Source: Salinicola avicenniae (GTDB lineage Bacteria; Pseudomonadota; Gammaproteobacteria; Pseudomonadales; Halomonadaceae). Taken from it: 64,000 bases of DNA. Where the stretch lies: contig NZ_JAKQZC010000002.1 in assembly GCF_023736115.1 (NCBI RefSeq), positions 248,001 through 312,000 of the forward strand. Reading direction: 5' to 3'. The notes under the pieces are model-generated. The model saw only the letters and a program-made list of their open reading frames with translations, searched no databases and was not told the origin of the DNA. Position numbers and translations under genes: made by a program. Shown here in pieces: positions 34,954-43,483 of this stretch; position 1 is the first letter of the stretch, and every line of letters begins with the position of its first letter.

Positions 34954-36372
34954 TTAGAGATCCTGTTCTTCCACGGCCGCCGGCTCGCGCAGGCGCAGCG
35001 ACGGCGTGACGGCGCCTTCGATACGGCGACCGTCGGGGAGTTCGATCGTGAAGGGCGTTTCGTCGATCCCCACGCTAAGGTTGTCATCGAGCAGCTGCGT
35101 ATCGACGAAGGTGTTGAGTAACTGCGGCAGGCAGTCCAGCGTCTCGGCGTCCGCGTCGAAGCGATGCCAGCCTTCGCCCAGCGCTTCCGGCAACGACAGC
35201 GGCGCCTGGCGCAAACGCTGGCGCAACGCCGGACCGCGCGACTTGAGATAGCGCGCCAGCAGCGGGTCTGCGCCGGGCCTGTCGCGCGCCTCGTCGAAGA
35301 CCAGGGCGGCGCCGCTACGCTCGGCGCGACGCGTCTCGACGAGGCCGACCATGGTCTCGCCCCTCGGCATGGTGACCCGCACGCTCAGCGGCATCATGCG
35401 GGCGACCACCGCCTCCTGCAGCTGCCGCGGCGGTGGCGTCAGCAGCATACGCTGTGCCAGCGCGGCGAAATCGATCACCCCCATCGACTGAATCCGCCCT
35501 TCGGCGATATCGGAGAGCAGTTCGGAGAGTCGGCGCGACAGGTTCTCGATGGCCGTCAGCACGCGACCGATCGCGCCGGAGAGCATGCGCAGATCCCATT
35601 CGTCTTCCTGGCGTTCGGCCCAGCGCTCGAAGCTCTCGATCATGGCCGGCGTCGCAAGCTGCGCGCGAGCGCTCAGCAGCGTGCCCTGAATCGTACTGAG
35701 CGCGTTGTGGTAGTGGCGCTCGTTGTCCAGCAATGCGGAGAGCTTGCCCTCGTGGGTCGGGTTCTCGCGGACTCGGCGCAACTCCTGGGTCAGGGCGCGA
35801 ATCGCCATCAGGATCTGCTGGGTGATATCGGGTACCCGCACGTAGTCACCGCGCGAGAGCGCCGCGACCACCTTGGCCGCGTCGTATTCGGAATAGAGCA
35901 GGTCCTCGACCTGGCTGGCCAGCGTCACCGCCTGACGGCCGCTGGGGGTCAGGCGCACCTGGCCGGTCTGGCCCTGCTTCTCGATCAGTGCCGTACGCTT
36001 GGTACTGCGCACCGAGCGCTCGCCGAGCTCGCCATCGTCGGGCTCGCGCGCCTGCCACTCGCGGTAATGAATTTCGCTCGGCGTGGCCAGCAGGTTGACA
36101 ACGAAACTCAAATCGTCGGCCGGCAGATTCGGATAGTCGTTGCGCAGGTGGGCCAGGCAACGGCGCTGGGTCACGAAGGCGCTGTTGGTGGCAAAATCGA
36201 CTTCCAGCAGGTAGTCCAGCAGCAGACAGCCGAGGTCGAGCCAGTAGCCATCGCGCATGCCGCGACGCTGTTCCTGGGAGACCTGGACAAAGGGAGAGCC
36301 CGGCTCGTGGGCGCTGTCATGCAGATCGAGCAGCCGCGTCGTCGCGACCAGCAACTTGTTCCAGGCGGTCAT
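34954..36372 (-). CDS. MukF/MksF/JetA-like kleisin subunit
   Basis: 472 residues, close to MukF (440) and JetA (about 480). Predicted largely helical: an N-terminal winged-helix-like part (GYWLDLGCLLLDYLLEVDF, VRLTPSGRQAVTLASQVEDL), a middle helical bundle with IRALTQELRRVRENP and TIQGTLLSARAQLATP, and a C-terminal beta-rich part (MPRGETMVGLVETRRAE, TPFTIELPDGRRIEGAV). First gene of the SMC operon, with GGAG five bases before ATG 36372. It should bridge the two SMC heads and bind the E subunit. Assignment rests on operon order, size and fold impression rather than a clear signature motif. Confidence 0.72.
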   Translation of the reverse strand: MTAWNKLLVATTRLLDLHDSAHEPGSPFVQVSQEQRRGMRDGYWLDLGCLLLDYLLEVDFATNSAFVTQRRCLAHLRNDYPNLPADDLSFVVNLLATPSEIHYREWQAREPDDGELGERSVRSTKRTALIEKQGQTGQVRLTPSGRQAVTLASQVEDLLYSEYDAAKVVAALSRGDYVRVPDITQQILMAIRALTQELRRVRENPTHEGKLSALLDNERHYHNALSTIQGTLLSARAQLATPAMIESFERWAERQEDEWDLRMLSGAIGRVLTAIENLSRRLSELLSDIAEGRIQSMGVIDFAALAQRMLLTPPPRQLQEAVVARMMPLSVRVTMPRGETMVGLVETRRAERSGAALVFDEARDRPGADPLLARYLKSRGPALRQRLRQAPLSLPEALGEGWHRFDADAETLDCLPQLLNTFVDTQLLDDNLSVGIDETPFTIELPDGRRIEGAVTPSLRLREPAAVEEQDL

Positions 36373-36711
36373 GTCGACTCCAGACGGGGAACAACAAACA
36401 GAAGGGTCCTGAGCGAACCGCGGTAGCGAACCAGGGATGGTCCGCCATTGCCGAAGCGCCGCATTATGCCAAGGTTCCCGCTTCGGGTCATGGTCACCGT
36501 CGCCTCCGCCCCACCCTATGGCTGTGACCTGAGACCTACGCCGGTCATCGCCCCGTCTGGCGACGCGACAGCGCTGCTATGCTGGACGGTAAAAAACCAC
36601 TACGTTGAACCCTATCAGCCCATCCTGCCGAACTGCACGAGGCCGGTTCTGCGGGTCGGAACAGAAACGGCCAGAAAGCCGCAACCAACCCCCACGCCCG
36701 GAGCTGCCCGC
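36373..36711. other. Divergent intergenic region between the SMC operon and phhB
   Basis: About 340 bases with no convincing small gene; several overlapping frames exist only because stop codons are rare here. Promoters for the SMC operon (leftward) and phhB-phhC (rightward) should lie here. GTCGGAACAGAAACGGCC and GCTGCTATGCTGGAC are the only promoter-like stretches I note. No transposase, repeat or nuclease gene. Confidence 0.4.
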
Positions 36712-37068
36712 ATGTCGACCCTCTCGCGTCTTGCCTGCACCGTCTGTGATGGCGACACGCCACCGCTCACGTCGGCCGAGGCCGCCCACCTGTCACCCGA
36801 GGTTCCCGAGTGGCGGATCCTCGAGCGCGATGGCATCATGCAACTCGAGCGAACCTTCAGGTTTCGTGACTTCGCGCAGGCCCTGGCATTCACCAACCGC
36901 GTGGGCGATATCGCCGAAGCGCAAGGTCATCATCCGGCACTCACCACCGAATGGGGCAAGACCACTGTCATCTGGTGGACGCACACACTCCGAGGCCTGC
37001 ATCGGAACGATTTCATCATGGCCGCCAGAACCGACGAGCTAGCGCACTCCCATGCTGGAGACAACTAA
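36712..37068 (+). CDS. phhB: Pterin-4a-carbinolamine dehydratase
   Basis: 118 residues from ATG 36712 (GGAG eight bases upstream). Recycles 4a-hydroxytetrahydrobiopterin formed by aromatic hydroxylases. Motifs: [35 protein letters not shown], and the active-site [17 protein letters not shown] plus [17 protein letters not shown]. It is joined to the aminotransferase by a TAATG overlap (37066-37070), as in the phh operon. The usual partner phhA (phenylalanine 4-hydroxylase) is not in front of it. Confidence 0.94.
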   Translation: MSTLSRLACTVCDGDTPPLTSAEAAHLSPEVPEWRILERDGIMQLERTFRFRDFAQALAFTNRVGDIAEAQGHHPALTTEWGKTTVIWWTHTLRGLHRNDFIMAARTDELAHSHAGDN

Positions 37069-38258
37069 TGTTTGAAAAGATCGAGCGCGTCCCCGGGGAT
37101 GCCATCCTTGGGCTGATCGAAGCTTATAATCAGGATTCCAACCCGCAAAAGGTCGACCTCGGGGTCGGCGTCTATCGGGATCCGGCCGGTAACACCCCGA
37201 TCATGCGCGCCGTGAAACAGGCCGAAGCGCACCTGCTGGAGAGTGAGACGACCAAGAGCTATATCGGCTCTCACGGTGATCCGCGCTATGGCAAGGCCAT
37301 TCTGCCGCTGGTGCTGGGCGCTGAATCGCCGGTTCTGGCCGCCAATCGGGCCAGCCTGACCCAGTCCCCCGGCGGCACCGGGGCGCTGCGACTGGCGGCG
37401 GATTTCATCAAGACGAACCTCCCCGGCAGATCGATCTGGCTTTCCGATCCGACCTGGCCCAACCACCTCGGCATCTTCGAGGCGGCGGGCATCCCGATGC
37501 ACAAGTATCCCTACGTCAGCGCCGACAATCGCCTCGATTTCGACGGCATGCTCGCCACCCTGAAGACGATTCCGCAGGGCGACGTGGTGCTGTTGCATGC
37601 CTGCTGCCATAACCCGTCGGGCTTCGATCTCGATCAGGAGCAGTGGCGCCAGGTGCTGGAAGTAGTCAAGTCCCGCGGCCTGCTGCCGCTGGTCGACTTC
37701 GCCTATCAGGGATTCGGCGACGGCCTGGAACCTGACGCCTTCGGCGTGCGCCTGATGGCGGAGAACCTCGATGAAGTGCTGATCACCAGCTCCTGCTCGA
37801 AGAACTTCGGTCTCTATCGCGAGCGCACCGGCAGCCTGATCGTCATCGCCAAAAACACGGAGCAGATGGAGAACGTGCGCTCGCAGATGGCGATCGTCGC
37901 CCGCGAGAACTACTCCAACCCGCCCTCCCACGGCGCGGCCGTCGTCACCGAGATTCTCGAATCGGCCGAACTGGCCAGCGTATGGCGCGAAGAGTTGACC
38001 GAAATGTGTGGCCGAATCAATGGCCTGCGCACCGACCTGGTCGAAGCGCTCAAGCCCTATGGCCTGGATCAGCGCTTTGCTCATGTCGCCCAGCAGCGCG
38101 GCATGTTCTCCTACACCGGCCTGACCGCCGAACAGGTCAAGCGCCTGCGCGACGAGTTTAGCATCTACATGGTGGGCTCCGGGCGCGCCAACGTCGCGGG
38201 CTTTACCAGCGAAAACCTGCCCTACGTCGCCAAGGCAATCGCTGCGGTCGTCAAATGA
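37068..38258 (+). CDS. phhC: Aromatic-amino-acid aminotransferase (class I, TyrB/PhhC)
   Basis: 396 residues. PLP enzyme interconverting Tyr/Phe (and Asp) with their keto acids. [66 protein letters not shown] and SCSKNFGLYRERTG (PLP Lys) follow the AspC/TyrB family exactly. Starts at ATG 37068, overlapping the phhB stop by one base, with GGAG upstream. A strong hairpin lies 62 bases downstream. Confidence 0.94.
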   Translation: MFEKIERVPGDAILGLIEAYNQDSNPQKVDLGVGVYRDPAGNTPIMRAVKQAEAHLLESETTKSYIGSHGDPRYGKAILPLVLGAESPVLAANRASLTQSPGGTGALRLAADFIKTNLPGRSIWLSDPTWPNHLGIFEAAGIPMHKYPYVSADNRLDFDGMLATLKTIPQGDVVLLHACCHNPSGFDLDQEQWRQVLEVVKSRGLLPLVDFAYQGFGDGLEPDAFGVRLMAENLDEVLITSSCSKNFGLYRERTGSLIVIAKNTEQMENVRSQMAIVARENYSNPPSHGAAVVTEILESAELASVWREELTEMCGRINGLRTDLVEALKPYGLDQRFAHVAQQRGMFSYTGLTAEQVKRLRDEFSIYMVGSGRANVAGFTSENLPYVAKAIAAVVK

Positions 38259-38319
38259 TCCGATAACCGCGGATCACTGCAGGGGATCGGAGACGCGCCG
38301 TTTGACGTCACCCTGTAAA

Positions 38320-38352
38320 GCAGTCGCCCGGCCAATTTGGCCGGGCGACTGC
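38320..38352. terminator. Hairpin between phhC and the EF-hand gene
   Basis: Perfect 16-bp inverted repeat GCAGTCGCCCGGCCAA (38320-38335) with TTGGCCGGGCGACTGC (38337-38352). No long U run on either side. It lies between convergent genes and could act as a bidirectional terminator. Confidence 0.7.
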
Positions 38353-38408
38353 GTTAGGCGAACCTGTCTCGGAAAGGCATCGGCCGCTGAACGACGGCGC
38401 CTGCAGCA

Positions 38409-38825
38409 TCAGTCGGAGAGCGTATCCGCGCCCATGGCCTCATGGAAACGCGTTCGCGTGACACCCCCTGCCGCCTCGTCGTTCAGCTGCTGAAACATCG
38501 ACTGCTGTTCGGCGCTCACCGCCTCGTCTTCGTCGATGACACCGTCGCCGTTGACATCGAGCTGGTCGAAGCTCAGAGCATTGGGCCGTTGATCGACCGG
38601 CGTCTGAGCCCCTCCGTCGGTGAAACCGGCGTTGTCACTGCCGACCCCGCCGGATGTCTCGATCGATTCGTTGTCGACCTGCGAGGCATTGGCCGGGGCC
38701 TGCGTCTCGTTCTCCGCACTTAGCCCCTCCACCGTGGTGTCGGACTCGCCCTGCGCCAGTGCCAGGGACGTGACCAACACCCCCGCCAATACCGAACCAG
38801 TTCCCAGAATACGCTTCATCATCAT
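38409..38825 (-). CDS. Exported EF-hand domain protein
   Basis: 138 residues with a signal peptide of about 24 residues (KRILGTGSVLAGVLVTSLAL then AQG). A low-complexity acidic middle (about 26-80) is followed by one canonical Ca2+-binding EF-hand loop DVNGDGVIDEDE near residue 89 and a degenerate second helix pair (FQQLNDEAAGGVTRTRFHEA). GAGG precedes the ATG. Function unknown; calcium-responsive periplasmic role is inference. Confidence 0.85.
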   Translation of the reverse strand: MMMKRILGTGSVLAGVLVTSLALAQGESDTTVEGLSAENETQAPANASQVDNESIETSGGVGSDNAGFTDGGAQTPVDQRPNALSFDQLDVNGDGVIDEDEAVSAEQQSMFQQLNDEAAGGVTRTRFHEAMGADTLSD

Positions 38826-38887
38826 GGCGTTACCTCAAAACCTGTACGCCTCTCCGACAACGGACCCCGGAAAACATTCCCTACCGC

Positions 38888-39700
38888 TCACTCGTCCCAG
38901 CGTGGGGCGAAGGACGGGTTGGCCTGACGATCGCCACGGTCGAGCCGATCGATCTCGGCCATCTCCGCCTCGCTCAAATGGATATCGAGCGCCTCGAGAT
39001 TGGATTTCTGGTTGGCCGGCTTGGTCGACGATGGAATCACGACAATGTCGCGCGCGGCGATCCAGGCCAAGGCGATCTGGGCAGGTGTCGCACCGTGAGT
39101 CTCGGCGATGCGCTTGAGTACCGGCTCTTCTAGCACCTTGCCGACCGCCAGCGGCATGTAGGCCGTCACGTCCAATCCCTTGGCCTGACAGTGTTCGACC
39201 AGCTTGCGATTGGCGAGAAACGGATGCACCTCGATCTGGTTGGTAACGATGTTCTCGCCACCGGGCAGCGTCAGCGCCTCGTCGATCTGCGCGATGGTGA
39301 AGTTGGAGACGCCGATATGTCGCGTCAGGCCGCGCGCGCGTACCGCATCCAACGCCCCGATATAGTCGGCCATGGCTACCTCACCGCCGGGCGAGGGCCA
39401 GTGGATCAACACCAAATCCAGCTGCTCCAGGCCAAAGTTGTCGAGGCTCTCCTCCACGGCGGCAGTCAACGCCTTGGGCTCAAGCTCGTTCCACCAGATC
39501 TTGGTGGTGACAAATAGCTCGTCGCGGGCAATGCCGCTCTGGCGAATCGCCTTGCCCACGGCGCGCTCGTTCTCGTACATGCGTGCACTGTCCAGATGCC
39601 GATACCCCAGCTCGAGCGCCGATGTCACGGAATCGATGACGGCTTGTTCCTTCAGACGGTAGGTGCCCAGACCGGGTTGCGGCAGAATATGGCGCGCCAT
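38888..39700 (-). CDS. dkgB: Aldo/keto reductase, DkgB-like
   Basis: 270 residues from ATG 39700, which has AGGAGGG upstream; a frame start at 39721 lacks it. NADPH-dependent reductase of 2,5-diketo-D-gluconate, methylglyoxal and similar carbonyls. The AKR catalytic tetrad is visible: Asp and Tyr in LDSARMYENE, Lys in VTTKIWWNE, His in LVLIHWPSPGG. VIPSSTKPANQKSNLEAL binds NADPH phosphate. Length matches E. coli DkgB (267). Divergent from the FAD protein. Confidence 0.92.
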   Translation of the reverse strand: MARHILPQPGLGTYRLKEQAVIDSVTSALELGYRHLDSARMYENERAVGKAIRQSGIARDELFVTTKIWWNELEPKALTAAVEESLDNFGLEQLDLVLIHWPSPGGEVAMADYIGALDAVRARGLTRHIGVSNFTIAQIDEALTLPGGENIVTNQIEVHPFLANRKLVEHCQAKGLDVTAYMPLAVGKVLEEPVLKRIAETHGATPAQIALAWIAARDIVVIPSSTKPANQKSNLEALDIHLSEAEMAEIDRLDRGDRQANPSFAPRWDE

Positions 39701-39823
39701 GAATGCCCTCCTGTTGCGCATGAAAGTCGATAGTCGTGTTCGCCACGATCGGCGGCGACCGCATTCGCGGTATTACCCCGTTCCCATGCTAGACTGAACC
39801 TCGGTTTTCTGCCCGGATCGCGC

Positions 39824-40948
39824 ATGCCACAAGGCCAGCCTCCTGTCGCCGACACCCCTCATCTGGTCCTCGTCGGCAACGGCGACACCCACCTTCATGT
39901 AGCCGCCAATGCCGAACGCTTCACGCGCTGTGGCCTGAACGTCACGCTGCTCACACGCAGGGATTTCGTCTACGCCGATTGGCTCGGTGGCATGCTGGGC
40001 GGTGAGTGGCAGCGGGATGAGATCTGCCTGCCCGCGGCGCGCATTGCGGCGCATGGAGGCGATCATTTCGTGGCGATGCCGACCGCCGTCGATCGCCGGA
40101 TGCGACAACTGACACTCGACGACGGCCGCACGCTCACCTATGACTGGCTCTCGATCGATCTGCCTCCCGAGCTGGACGAGGGCAGCTTGCCCGGATGCGT
40201 CAGTGCCGGCGACCTCTTCGGCCCCGGCGTCGACGACCTCTGGCGTCTGCGTCAGCAGCTGGAGACGCGGCTAGCCGACGCTTCAGCCACGCTGCCGCGT
40301 CTTGCCGTCGTGGGCGGAGGACCGGTCGGCGTCGAACTGGCCGCCAACCTGCTGGCTCTGGGCGAGCGCTACGGACGACCATTGACGGTCTCGCTGATCG
40401 GCAATGATCGGCAGCCGCTACCGGGTGCCGGACGGCGCGCCAATCGCTGGCTGATGCAGCGCCTCGACCGGCGCGGCCTGCAGCTCGAACTCGTGGCCCG
40501 CGCTAGCCGCTATGCCTCGGGGCAACTGATCCTCGACGACGGCAGCCTGGTCGAGGCGGATTGGCTGTTGATCACCGACCGATCACGCCCGTCAATGGCA
40601 GAACGATGCCTCGCCCTCGAGACTGACGAGCACGGCGAGATCGCGGTGGATGCCCGGCTGCGCAGTCACGAGGACCCGAGGCTGATACTTCCCGGCCAAG
40701 CTGCGGCGAAACAGGCGTTATCGCCACGAGCGCGAGCGGCGATACTGATCGACTCGATCCTGCAGTCGCGCGAGAGGCGCGGCGAGCCGTCCTCTCCGCC
40801 ACGCTCGCACCCACACTGGCGAGCTCTCAACCTTGGGGACCTGCGGGATATTGCCTGGCGCGGCTCGTGGTGGTGTCGCGGCCGCTGGGTGCGTCGGCTC
40901 AAGCACCGACGCGACCGTCGCGAGGTTGCACACTATCTGCAGTACTGA
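39824..40948 (+). CDS. FAD/NAD(P)-dependent oxidoreductase, NDH-2/SelD-fusion-like
   Basis: 374 residues. N-terminal dinucleotide fold PHLVLVGNGDTHLHVAANAE with GxGxxH, then TLLTRRDFVYADWLGGMLGG, an arrangement seen in pyridine nucleotide-disulfide oxidoreductases related to type II NADH dehydrogenases and to the domain fused to selenophosphate synthase. A second Rossmann motif LAVVGGGPVGVELAANLLAL binds NAD(P)H. A late segment (DPRLILPGQAAAKQALSPRA) corresponds to the GD motif of FAD proteins but lacks the usual GD. The C-terminus is basic and Trp-rich. It is shorter than NDH-2 and lacks an obvious membrane anchor. Substrate unknown. Confidence 0.8.
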   Translation: MPQGQPPVADTPHLVLVGNGDTHLHVAANAERFTRCGLNVTLLTRRDFVYADWLGGMLGGEWQRDEICLPAARIAAHGGDHFVAMPTAVDRRMRQLTLDDGRTLTYDWLSIDLPPELDEGSLPGCVSAGDLFGPGVDDLWRLRQQLETRLADASATLPRLAVVGGGPVGVELAANLLALGERYGRPLTVSLIGNDRQPLPGAGRRANRWLMQRLDRRGLQLELVARASRYASGQLILDDGSLVEADWLLITDRSRPSMAERCLALETDEHGEIAVDARLRSHEDPRLILPGQAAAKQALSPRARAAILIDSILQSRERRGEPSSPPRSHPHWRALNLGDLRDIAWRGSWWCRGRWVRRLKHRRDRREVAHYLQY

Positions 40949-41051
40949 TCATGCGGTGCGCCGCGCCGGGGAAGCGCTTCACAGCCGGTGGAGCATCGGC
41001 GTCACGTCGCCACCCGCTCGGATGGCGGTACACACATAGCCTAATGACCTG

Positions 41052-42452
41052 TTAGATAATACCGACCTGTTGCTCGGGCAGACTCTCCAAGGTGCGTGAG
41101 ATATCGCCCAACGCCCTTCTCAACGCCTGACGATCGATATCCCCTCCGAGACAGACACGTACGGCCTCCGGCGGCACTTCGGAGACGGCAAAGGCATCGC
41201 TAGGCACGACGCTGATGCCGAGGGTGCCCAGTCGATGGGAAAATGCGGCTCGCGTCCAGTGGGGTGTGAGAGTGATCCATAGATGAAAGGCCTCGGGTTG
41301 CGAGCAGTAGCTGGCCGCGGGCAGCAATTCCGCGACGATCTTCTGCCGCGCGATAGCCTCGCGCCTTATCGCGTCGAGCAGACTGCTGGCGGCGCCTGTG
41401 CGGATCCACTCTGTCGCCAGCGCCGCGTTCAGCGGCGAAGCCATGACGGTGGTCGCGCGCATGGCGTCGGCAAGTCGCCGCGCCTCGATGGCCCCTGGCG
41501 CCACAACATAGGCTAGCCTCAGCCCTGCCCCCATGCATTTCGCCAACCCCGCGATATAGAACGTCAGTTCCGGGGCATGGGTGGCCAGCGGTGCCATAGT
41601 CTGTTTCGGCAACATACCGTAGGCGTCATCCTCGATGATCGGCACCTGGTAGTGCCGCGCCACCTCGGCCAATGCCACCCGCCGCCGCGCCGACACCGTG
41701 ATTGTCGTCGGATTATGCAAGGTCGGGTTGCAGTAGAGCGCCTTGGGGGCGTGCTGGGCGCAGGCAGCGGCAAAGGCGCCGGCATCGATTCCCTCGTCAT
41801 CCATCGGCAGCCCAACCAGACTCACGCCAAACTGTGCGGCCAGCGCACGCAACCCCGGATAGGTGAGCGAGGCGCAGCAAATCGTCGCGCCCGGCGCCGT
41901 CGCCTTGAGCAACGTGAAGATCGAAAGCAACGCACTTTGGGCACCGGGGCAGACCAGCAGCTGATCCGCCTCGATGTCCTTCCATCGTTGCGACAGCCAA
42001 CGGACACCCGCTTCCCTATCGGCCTGGGTGCCACCGAAATCCTGATAGCGCAGCAGATGATTGAGGTTTGGCTTGAGCGCGTCGAACCCGGCCTGCATCA
42101 GGGTGTCGAGCTCACCCTCGATCGGCTCGGGAGGCAGGTTCATGGTCATATCGACCACACGTTTCTCTTCCTGGGCGTGCAAGATCCGGGGCCGCATCAA
42201 TTGTCTGACGAAACTGCCACGTCCGACGCGAGCCTCGATCAGGCCCCGTTTGCGAGCCTCGTTGTAGGCTCGGGTCACCGTGGTGAAATTGATCCCCAGT
42301 CGCTCAGCTAATTGCCGCTGCGTCGGCAGCTGCTGATCGCTCTTCAGCCGACCTGTCGCGATATCCTCGGCAATGGCATCGGCAATCGAGCGATAGAGAG
42401 GCTGCGCCGATTCTCCCAGGCGAGGGACCCAAGGCCTACTCTCTTCAGTCAT
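41052..42452 (-). CDS. MocR-type regulator (GntR HTH fused to aminotransferase domain)
   Basis: 466 residues from ATG 42452 (AAGGGCGC upstream); the frame extends 16 residues further without a ribosome site. GntR-type winged helix at about 15-85 with LPTQRQLAERLGINFTTVTR and GLIEARVGRGSFV. Then a PLP fold-type I domain with YCNPTLHNPTTITVSARRR, IIEDDAYGML and IAGLAKCMGAGLRLAYVV, where the Lys should bind PLP. Acts as a DNA-binding sensor of an amino-group metabolite rather than a free enzyme. Target not evident, since MocR regulators are usually divergent from their target and here the neighbouring gene is on the same strand. Confidence 0.88.
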   Translation of the reverse strand: MTEESRPWVPRLGESAQPLYRSIADAIAEDIATGRLKSDQQLPTQRQLAERLGINFTTVTRAYNEARKRGLIEARVGRGSFVRQLMRPRILHAQEEKRVVDMTMNLPPEPIEGELDTLMQAGFDALKPNLNHLLRYQDFGGTQADREAGVRWLSQRWKDIEADQLLVCPGAQSALLSIFTLLKATAPGATICCASLTYPGLRALAAQFGVSLVGLPMDDEGIDAGAFAAACAQHAPKALYCNPTLHNPTTITVSARRRVALAEVARHYQVPIIEDDAYGMLPKQTMAPLATHAPELTFYIAGLAKCMGAGLRLAYVVAPGAIEARRLADAMRATTVMASPLNAALATEWIRTGAASSLLDAIRREAIARQKIVAELLPAASYCSQPEAFHLWITLTPHWTRAAFSHRLGTLGISVVPSDAFAVSEVPPEAVRVCLGGDIDRQALRRALGDISRTLESLPEQQVGII

Positions 42453-42467
42453 GCGCCCTTGCTTCCA

Positions 42468-42484
42468 TACAATACGTCGTACAA
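42468..42484 (-). promoter_or_regulatory. Direct repeat TTGTA-N7-TTGTA upstream of the MocR gene
   Basis: TACAA at 42468-42472 and 42480-42484 on the plus strand, a 12-base spacing, directly in front of the regulator start. MocR/GabR proteins often bind direct repeats, so autoregulation is possible. Weak evidence. Confidence 0.3.
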
Positions 42485-42576
42485 GGCCATCGTCACGCAA
42501 GGCCGTTGGAGGCAGCGGCGCGCCCGGTTCGAGCGCCGTACGCCACGTTCCGCTGCCTGGTCGAATCGCGCGGGGC

Positions 42577-43149
42577 TCAAACCCTACGGCGGTTCAGCTG
42601 ACCGATCTGATAGATATCGTGCAGAAAGAGATCCAGCTTCGACAAGACGTGAGTGGCGAACACCACTACCGCCAGAATGGCCAAAATGACCGTTTCGTCG
42701 TTCATCCAGGCAAAAGCCTCACCGGGAACTCGATAAGTCATCGTATAGAGGCTTAGGCCGCCCAGGAACATGGCTAGCAGGCAGTTGCACAACACCACGA
42801 TCAGCAACGGCTGACGATAATCCCGCGACACAGGCTTGCCGGTCCAGAACGGCAGGTAGCGGATACGCACCTCGTTCGCCCCAGCCAACAGAATTGTGCG
42901 CCGTCTCCTGACGAGCGGTTCCGGGTTGGCGGAGAGCGCCGGATCGTTCATGGCCGCGGATGCCAACTGCTCGCCCAGCAGCTGCCTCAGGTGGTTCTCG
43001 TGGGCCGACGCGGACTCGCCGGAGGCACTTGACGACTCGGCACGTTTTTCGGCATCGCCGAAGTTCTGCGAGTAGTAGATGTCATAGACCTGATAGACGG
43101 CGAAGGCCACGCCGGCAAAAATCAACGCAAGGACGACCACGGTTTGCAT
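42577..43149 (-). CDS. Hypothetical inner-membrane protein with three helices
   Basis: 190 residues from ATG 43149 (AGGAG six bases upstream). One N-terminal helix (about 3-22, QTVVVLALIFAGVAFAVYQV), a polar middle of about 90 residues rich in Ser/Ala/Glu then Arg (PEPLVRRRRTILLAG), and two further helices (about 117-140 and 153-172), ending in QLNRRRV. No family recognised. It lies 124 bases upstream of the MocR regulator in the same direction and might be co-transcribed. Confidence 0.75.
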   Translation of the reverse strand: MQTVVVLALIFAGVAFAVYQVYDIYYSQNFGDAEKRAESSSASGESASAHENHLRQLLGEQLASAAMNDPALSANPEPLVRRRRTILLAGANEVRIRYLPFWTGKPVSRDYRQPLLIVVLCNCLLAMFLGGLSLYTMTYRVPGEAFAWMNDETVILAILAVVVFATHVLSKLDLFLHDIYQIGQLNRRRV

Positions 43150-43165
43150 GAGGGCTCCTGAACTC

Positions 43166-43229
43166 ATCGCCAAGTTACCTGGACAGCGCCGGTATCAGCG
43201 ACCGGGCTCAGGCGATCTTACTTGGCGAT
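43166..43229. repeat. Widely spaced inverted repeat
   Basis: ATCGCCAAGT (43166-43175) and its exact reverse complement ACTTGGCGAT (43220-43229), 44 bases apart, immediately upstream of the membrane protein gene. May be paired operator half sites bound by a looping regulator, or a long leader hairpin. Confidence 0.55.
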
Positions 43230-43432
43230 AAACATGCATGCAATTAGACACAATCCATACAATGACTACCCGGCACAACCATAGCCGTAGCCAAGGCATC
43301 CTGTGCGCGACACCTCGCTCGCCTTCCCCTCGGCTACGAGGCAAGGAGCGTGGCGCCGAGACACGGCCTCGCGACAAGATGTGGATGATGTGGATAACGC
43401 CCACGACCAGCCCGACAACCGGCCTCGAAACG

Positions 43433-43460
43433 CACGATCCCGGCCGAAGCCGGGATCGTG
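43433..43460 (-). terminator. Hairpin terminator after yceI
   Basis: Perfect 12-bp stem CACGATCCCGGC (43433-43444) and GCCGGGATCGTG (43449-43460) with a four-base loop, 24 bases past the yceI stop. Only a short T run follows on the minus strand. Confidence 0.7.
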
Positions 43461-43483
43461 AAATACGGCACCAGCGGCAGGTG

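Larger units (their letters stand above)
43150..43483. other. Intergenic region with inverted repeats
   Basis: About 330 bases between the membrane protein gene and yceI, both leftward. Contains the 10-bp inverted repeat at 43166/43220, an A/T-rich stretch at 43228-43265 that probably holds the membrane-protein promoter, and the yceI terminator hairpin at 43433-43460. I see no gene here. Confidence 0.5.

Noticed and set aside
35164-36426. 420-codon plus-strand frame opposite the kleisin-like gene
   Set aside because: Antisense shadow; composition typical of reverse-frame translation, and the minus-strand gene has operon context and ribosome site.
29099-38258. A JetD/MksG-type Toprim nuclease belonging to the SMC operon
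   Set aside because: Neighbouring genes are cfa, phhB and phhC; none has Toprim or WYL-like features, so a full Wadjet system cannot be claimed.
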